Shown here one piece after another: positions 12,788-15,796 of a DNA stretch of 15,796 nucleotides (positions within the stretch are counted from its first letter, which is position 1; every line of letters starts with the position of its first letter). Below the pieces are notes generated by a model. It did no database searches. It was not told the DNA's origin and saw only the letters and a program-made list of their open reading frames with translations. Source of the stretch: JTS-RE9 sp964649195 (GTDB lineage Bacteria > Planctomycetota > Phycisphaerae > Phycisphaerales > Phycisphaeraceae); contig CAZYPK010000129.1 in NCBI GenBank assembly GCA_964649195.1, positions 1-15,796 of the forward strand, written 5' to 3'. The position numbers and the translations under genes are program-made.

Positions 12788-13279
12788 GTGCGCGACTGGA
12801 TTCAGAAAAACAGCAACATCATCTGCATCCTCAGCGTGCTGGCCATGACCATCGCCCTGGTCTGGCACTTTGCCCTCTCCGGTCCGCCGTCGATCCACAA
12901 CAGCGACCTGATCTCCGACCAGTGCTGGTACTACGATGTCGCCACCGGCCGGTACCTGCGTGACAGGATCGACCGTGTGCCCCCTTTCCTTTCCGACAAG
13001 GGCGCCGAACAGGTGCGCGTGGTCTTCTTCAGTTGCGGGGCATGCAACGAAAGCGAGTGGTTCCCCGGCTACTACCTCAAATACACCCCCGAACTCACCG
13101 CCAAAGTCCAGGCGGACCCCTCGCTCATGAGCACGCTCCATGGTGAATCGGTGCCGGGCAGAATGTTCTCGCTCGATGGCAGAATATGGGTCGCCGCGCC
13201 GGATGTGGAGAAGGCCGGCGTTTACGATCATCATCGCAACCGCTGCGATGGCAAAGGCGCGCTGAAGATGTGCCGGTAG
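12788..13279 (+). CDS. small membrane-anchored protein, partner of the pseudopilin
   Basis: This 163-aa protein starts with GTG and has one N-terminal hydrophobic helix (about residues 12-30, IICILSVLAMTIALVWHFAL), with the rest predicted outside the cytoplasm. The soluble part contains DQCWYYDVATGRYLRDRIDRV, FFSCGACNESEWFPGYYLKY and a C-terminal Cys cluster. From memory, similar short proteins with 'W-Y/F-Y-D-x-x-T-G' near the N-terminus and an 'F-x-G-Y-x-x-K-Y' motif are found in Phycisphaerae next to pseudopilin genes; I cannot name a family. The 39-bp spacing from the pseudopilin suggests co-expression. The three cysteines in or near CGAC could bind metal or form a disulfide. Confidence 0.65.
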   Translation: MRDWIQKNSNIICILSVLAMTIALVWHFALSGPPSIHNSDLISDQCWYYDVATGRYLRDRIDRVPPFLSDKGAEQVRVVFFSCGACNESEWFPGYYLKYTPELTAKVQADPSLMSTLHGESVPGRMFSLDGRIWVAAPDVEKAGVYDHHRNRCDGKGALKMCR

Positions 13280-13282
13280 GGC

Positions 13283-13303
13283 GGAGGTCGGAGGTCAGAG
13301 GTC
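13283..13303. repeat. 7-bp tandem repeat array (GGAGGTC)
   Basis: Three units, GGAGGTC, GGAGGTC and AGAGGTC, then a partial fourth (AGAG). The array begins 4 bp after the stop of the small membrane protein gene and is followed by a hairpin and a second heptamer array. Confidence 0.8.
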
Positions 13304-13308
13304 AGAGC

Positions 13309-13326
13309 GAAGCCGCAAGCGGCTTC
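13309..13326. terminator. hairpin between convergent genes
   Basis: GAAGCCGC (13309-13316) and GCGGCTTC (13319-13326) form a perfect stem with AA between them (in practice a 4-nt loop). It lies between the convergent small-protein and transglutaminase genes, where a bidirectional terminator is expected, but no T run follows on either strand. Confidence 0.4.
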
Positions 13327-13367
13327 TGTCTCCTGTCTCCTGTCCCCTGTCCCCTGTCCCCTGTCCT
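13326..13367. repeat. 7-bp tandem repeat array (CTGTCCC/CTGTCTC)
   Basis: Six perfect-period units: CTGTCTC twice, CTGTCCC three times, CTGTCCT once. It is the complement of the type seen at 94-128, and its last base is in the stop codon of the transglutaminase gene on the minus strand. Confidence 0.9.
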
Positions 13368-15664
13368 CACGCCTTCTGCGAAGCGGTTTCCCGGCCCAGG
13401 ATGTTCATCTCCAACTGCTTGAGCAGCGCCCGGATGTTCTGTCTTCGGCTGTCGTCCATGTTCCGGTGCCCAAAGCGGATTTCGTAGAACGCCTCGGTCA
13501 ACCGGACCACCGGCTGATACCGCTGCGGGTGTACCGACTGCAACTCCGTGGCGAACTTGAAGGGGCTTTGCCAGGCGGGGCGGACCTGCCCGTGGCGTTC
13601 GAGCATGTCCAGCATCTGGAGGTAGAAGGCCAGCCGCTTGGCCAGGGTGCGCCGCTGGGCCCGAGGCAGGCGGGTCAGTTGCAGCGCCGCCAGCCGCTTG
13701 CGGCGAATCATCACCGTGCGGAACAGGCTGGTGAAGCCGATGACGATGAAGACGAAGATCGTCACCATGAGCAGAAAGTTGAACTGGTTGAACCGCCAGA
13801 GGTCCGGCAGCTCGCCGAACCATTGCACGATGCGGCCGATGGTGGTGCTGGGATCCTGGGCCGCGCTGCTGATGGAATCGAGCGCCTTGGCGCGGCTTTC
13901 ACGGTCGTAACTCACAAAGCTGTCGAGCCAGATGTATTCGAGATGTTCGTACAGGTTTCGCAATCCGCTCAGCAGTGAGGACCCCGCATCGTGTCGCCGC
14001 TGAATCTCGGCGGGCGGGGTGCCGTCAAACACCTGCCAGCCGCGCGGTCCGCAGTCGATTTCGGTCCAGGCGTGGGCGTTGCGTTCGCGGGCGATGTAGT
14101 ACCCGCCGACGGAGTTGTATTCGCTGACGCGAAAGCCGGTGATCACGCGGGCCTTCATGCCCAGCGATCGCGCCATCGCGGCCAGCGCCGAGGCGAACAG
14201 TTCGCAGTGCCCCTGGCGATCGGTGGTGAGAAACTCGACGATGGGATCGCGCTCGCCCCGGGGACGATTGGAAAGCGAGTAGGCAAACGCGGTCTGAAGA
14301 TGTTGCTCCAACGCCCTGGCGAATTCGTGATCCCGCGGATGATGCGGATCGGCGTAGGCGCGATCGATGGTTTCATCCCTGAAATGCCTGCGCAGCACCT
14401 GCAACGAATAGTTGCGGATCAACTCGCGCTCCACGCGCCAGCCGCGGGCATAATCGCGGACCTCCTCTTCATCAAAATCCCGCATCGGTCCCAGGCGCGG
14501 CCCAAGCGGCCTGGACGGCGGCGTGTCAAAGGGCAGCCGCATCCCGTGCTCCGGCACGAATTGCAGGCGATACTCGATGACGTTCCCCGTGGCGCCTTCC
14601 AGCGTGATCTGCTGATCGCTGAAGCTGAAGTTGACGCGGGCCTCATCCTGCTCGACGCGAGGCAGGTCGATGCGGGCCGTGGGATAGATGGTGAAGACGG
14701 TGTTGTGCCGGTTGCCGCGCAGCGTGATGATCGCCTCCTCGGTGGCCACGGGCGCCTGTCCCGAAAGCGGAATCGACTGAGGCAGCGTGGCGGCACGGTC
14801 GAAGGACTTGATGTCCCCGCCGCGAAGCCAGGTGTTGGAGCGCCCGCTGTATCGATCGAGCACCGCCCCGCGCAGCAGGAAATGCCCATGCCTGCGCGAA
14901 GCCTGCACATTGAGCACCGCCTCCCGGCTGCCTTCGCCCGGCGGCAGGCCGCCCAGTTGCACGCGCGAGGTGAACCCCGTCTGCGTGCGGGCCAGGATCG
15001 CGGGCAGGTCAAGATTGTTGAACCGGCTGGTGCGCGGAATCAGCACAAAAAGCACCAGGGCCGTGCCCCCGCACACCAGGGCGATGAAGACCGCGATGAG
15101 GCGAAACTGCCAGCGATGACCCCGGCTGACCACCGGGTTGGGCCGCAGCGTCGGATGCTCCGGCGGAGCCGCCGCCGCGTTGGCTTCGGTGATCTCGTCG
15201 CTGGTCGATTTGAACTGAAACAGCAGCACCGTGAACAGGCTCAGCACGCAGTAGCCCGCCAGCAGCATTCCGAAAATCATCGACACCGAAAGGATCGAAG
15301 CCCCGACCATCTGAAGCAGCGAGAGCACGAGGATCAGCCCGTATTCGCGATTGGACTTCTTGCCGTAGAGCTGAAGAATCTGAAGCCACATCGTGAAGTG
15401 GCCCATGGCGATGATGACGTGCCCCTTCTGGATGTACATATCGACGCCCAGCCAGAACACCGCCGCCAGCGCCGCCAGATTCACCCCCCACTGCGGAATC
15501 GGCTTGCCCGTGGGCCCTTCGACGACATACCAGCTCAAGGCGCAGACCGTGCCCGCAATGATCATCAGCCCCGGATTCCCGCCCGGCTCGGCCATGCAGA
15601 ACGCCACAATCCCCAGCATGACCTGGATGAACACCAGCCGTCGAAATAGATAGACGAGGCTCAT
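13367..15664 (-). CDS. TgpA-like membrane transglutaminase
   Basis: The 765-aa protein has the TgpA/DUF3488 plan. Residues 1-215 hold about six or seven membrane helices (VFIQVMLGIVAFCM; LVLSLLQMVGASILSVSMIF; LIAVFIALVCGGTALVLFVL). A beta-rich external region (about 215-430) follows. The transglutaminase core then has the triad Cys487 in RQGHCELFASALAAMARSLG, His531 in RNAHAWTEI and Asp547 in VFDGTPP. A last helix (about 635-655, NFLLMVTIFVFIVIGF) returns the chain to the cytoplasm, where a DUF4129-like tail (QSPFKFATELQSV, VVRLTEAFYEIRFG) ends it. Such proteins are often encoded next to a MoxR ATPase and a DUF58 protein, which are not inside this window but could lie beyond 15796. The triad is intact. 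Substrate unknown; a role in envelope or protein cross-linking or peptide cleavage is inferred. The stop touches the heptamer array. Confidence 0.9.
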   Translation of the reverse strand: MSLVYLFRRLVFIQVMLGIVAFCMAEPGGNPGLMIIAGTVCALSWYVVEGPTGKPIPQWGVNLAALAAVFWLGVDMYIQKGHVIIAMGHFTMWLQILQLYGKKSNREYGLILVLSLLQMVGASILSVSMIFGMLLAGYCVLSLFTVLLFQFKSTSDEITEANAAAAPPEHPTLRPNPVVSRGHRWQFRLIAVFIALVCGGTALVLFVLIPRTSRFNNLDLPAILARTQTGFTSRVQLGGLPPGEGSREAVLNVQASRRHGHFLLRGAVLDRYSGRSNTWLRGGDIKSFDRAATLPQSIPLSGQAPVATEEAIITLRGNRHNTVFTIYPTARIDLPRVEQDEARVNFSFSDQQITLEGATGNVIEYRLQFVPEHGMRLPFDTPPSRPLGPRLGPMRDFDEEEVRDYARGWRVERELIRNYSLQVLRRHFRDETIDRAYADPHHPRDHEFARALEQHLQTAFAYSLSNRPRGERDPIVEFLTTDRQGHCELFASALAAMARSLGMKARVITGFRVSEYNSVGGYYIARERNAHAWTEIDCGPRGWQVFDGTPPAEIQRRHDAGSSLLSGLRNLYEHLEYIWLDSFVSYDRESRAKALDSISSAAQDPSTTIGRIVQWFGELPDLWRFNQFNFLLMVTIFVFIVIGFTSLFRTVMIRRKRLAALQLTRLPRAQRRTLAKRLAFYLQMLDMLERHGQVRPAWQSPFKFATELQSVHPQRYQPVVRLTEAFYEIRFGHRNMDDSRRQNIRALLKQLEMNILGRETASQKA

Positions 15665-15740
15665 GGAAGATGAACACAGTTTACGCGAGATGAGGCAAAA
15701 GCGTGAAACATTCGGCGGAACATCCAGGGCAATCGCATGT

Positions 15741-15770
15741 AGCCGGGAGGGCGAGGCTCCCGCCGAGCCG
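15741..15770. repeat. GC-rich palindromic intergenic element
   Basis: CGGGAG (15744-15749) pairs with CTCCCG (15757-15762), and GGCTC (15755-15759 region) can alternatively pair with GAGCC (15765-15769). Elements reading GGGAGGGCGAGGCTCCCGCC are, from memory, common between genes in planctomycete genomes. The final 132 bp of the window show no gene. Confidence 0.5.
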
Positions 15771-15796
15771 TTCGTTTGCGAAGCCCGTCCGCGGGC

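Noticed and set aside
11993..13234. 413-codon open frame on the minus strand
   Set aside because: Spans two well-supported plus-strand genes and the gap between them; composition (Val/Ala/Asp-rich) is typical of a reverse shadow.
13991..15649. 552-codon open frame on the plus strand
   Set aside because: Opposite the transglutaminase gene with an intact Cys-His-Asp triad; no motifs and extreme Arg/His/Gln content.

Overview
The window looks like a piece of a GC-rich chromosome from a planctomycete, most likely of the Phycisphaerae type. This is an inference from gene content: two solitary pseudopilin-like proteins with an FTLVE/FTIPE N-terminus and a C-terminal 'FADGH/FADAH' signature, a secreted protein with a lectin-like C-terminal domain, a TgpA-type membrane transglutaminase, and many GC-rich intergenic hairpins and heptamer repeats. 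No rRNA, tRNA or CRISPR array was seen.

Layout. 1-259: non-coding leader with two adjacent 7-bp tandem repeat arrays. 260-1423 (+): ribD, the bifunctional riboflavin deaminase/reductase. It converges on and overlaps by 7 bp an aldehyde-dehydrogenase-superfamily gene (1417-2862, -); a perfect 33-bp palindrome sits at the junction. 2863-2981: divergent intergenic region with an inverted repeat. 2982-3630 (+): DUF104-like antitoxin and PIN-domain toxin, overlapping. 3648-3893: 5' fragment of a secreted-protein gene whose complete paralogue lies at 5694-7145. Between the two copies sits a tightly coupled two-gene cassette (3927-5653): a 146-aa protein with a possible Tse2-like ADP-ribosyltransferase fold and a 429-aa TPR protein. 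The complete paralogue (483 aa) carries a His/Cys pair typical of clan CD (C25/caspase-like) peptidases. 7428-9044 (+): secreted protein with a jelly-roll/lectin-like C-terminus, flanked on both sides by copies of a 14-bp GC-rich repeat. 9344-10060 (+): pseudopilin. 10286-11799 (+): AbiEi/AbiEii type IV toxin-antitoxin pair with a GTGA overlap, a promoter that may give a leaderless mRNA, and an inverted repeat over its -35 box. 11990-13279 (+): a second pseudopilin and a small membrane-anchored protein, probably one unit. 13283-13367: heptamer repeat arrays and a hairpin. 13367-15664 (-): TgpA-like transglutaminase. 15665-15796: a GC-rich palindromic element.

How it fits together. Housekeeping and secreted-protein genes alternate with three small two-gene modules that resemble toxin-antitoxin or toxin-immunity pairs (2982-3630, 3927-5653, 10286-11799) within about 9 kb, which suggests an accessory region. 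The most interesting part is 3648-7145, where a coupled toxin-like/TPR cassette is bracketed by a truncated and a full copy of a protease-like gene that share a 108-bp block of about 93% identity with unrelated flanks. All functional calls are from reading motifs by eye; no database search was run.
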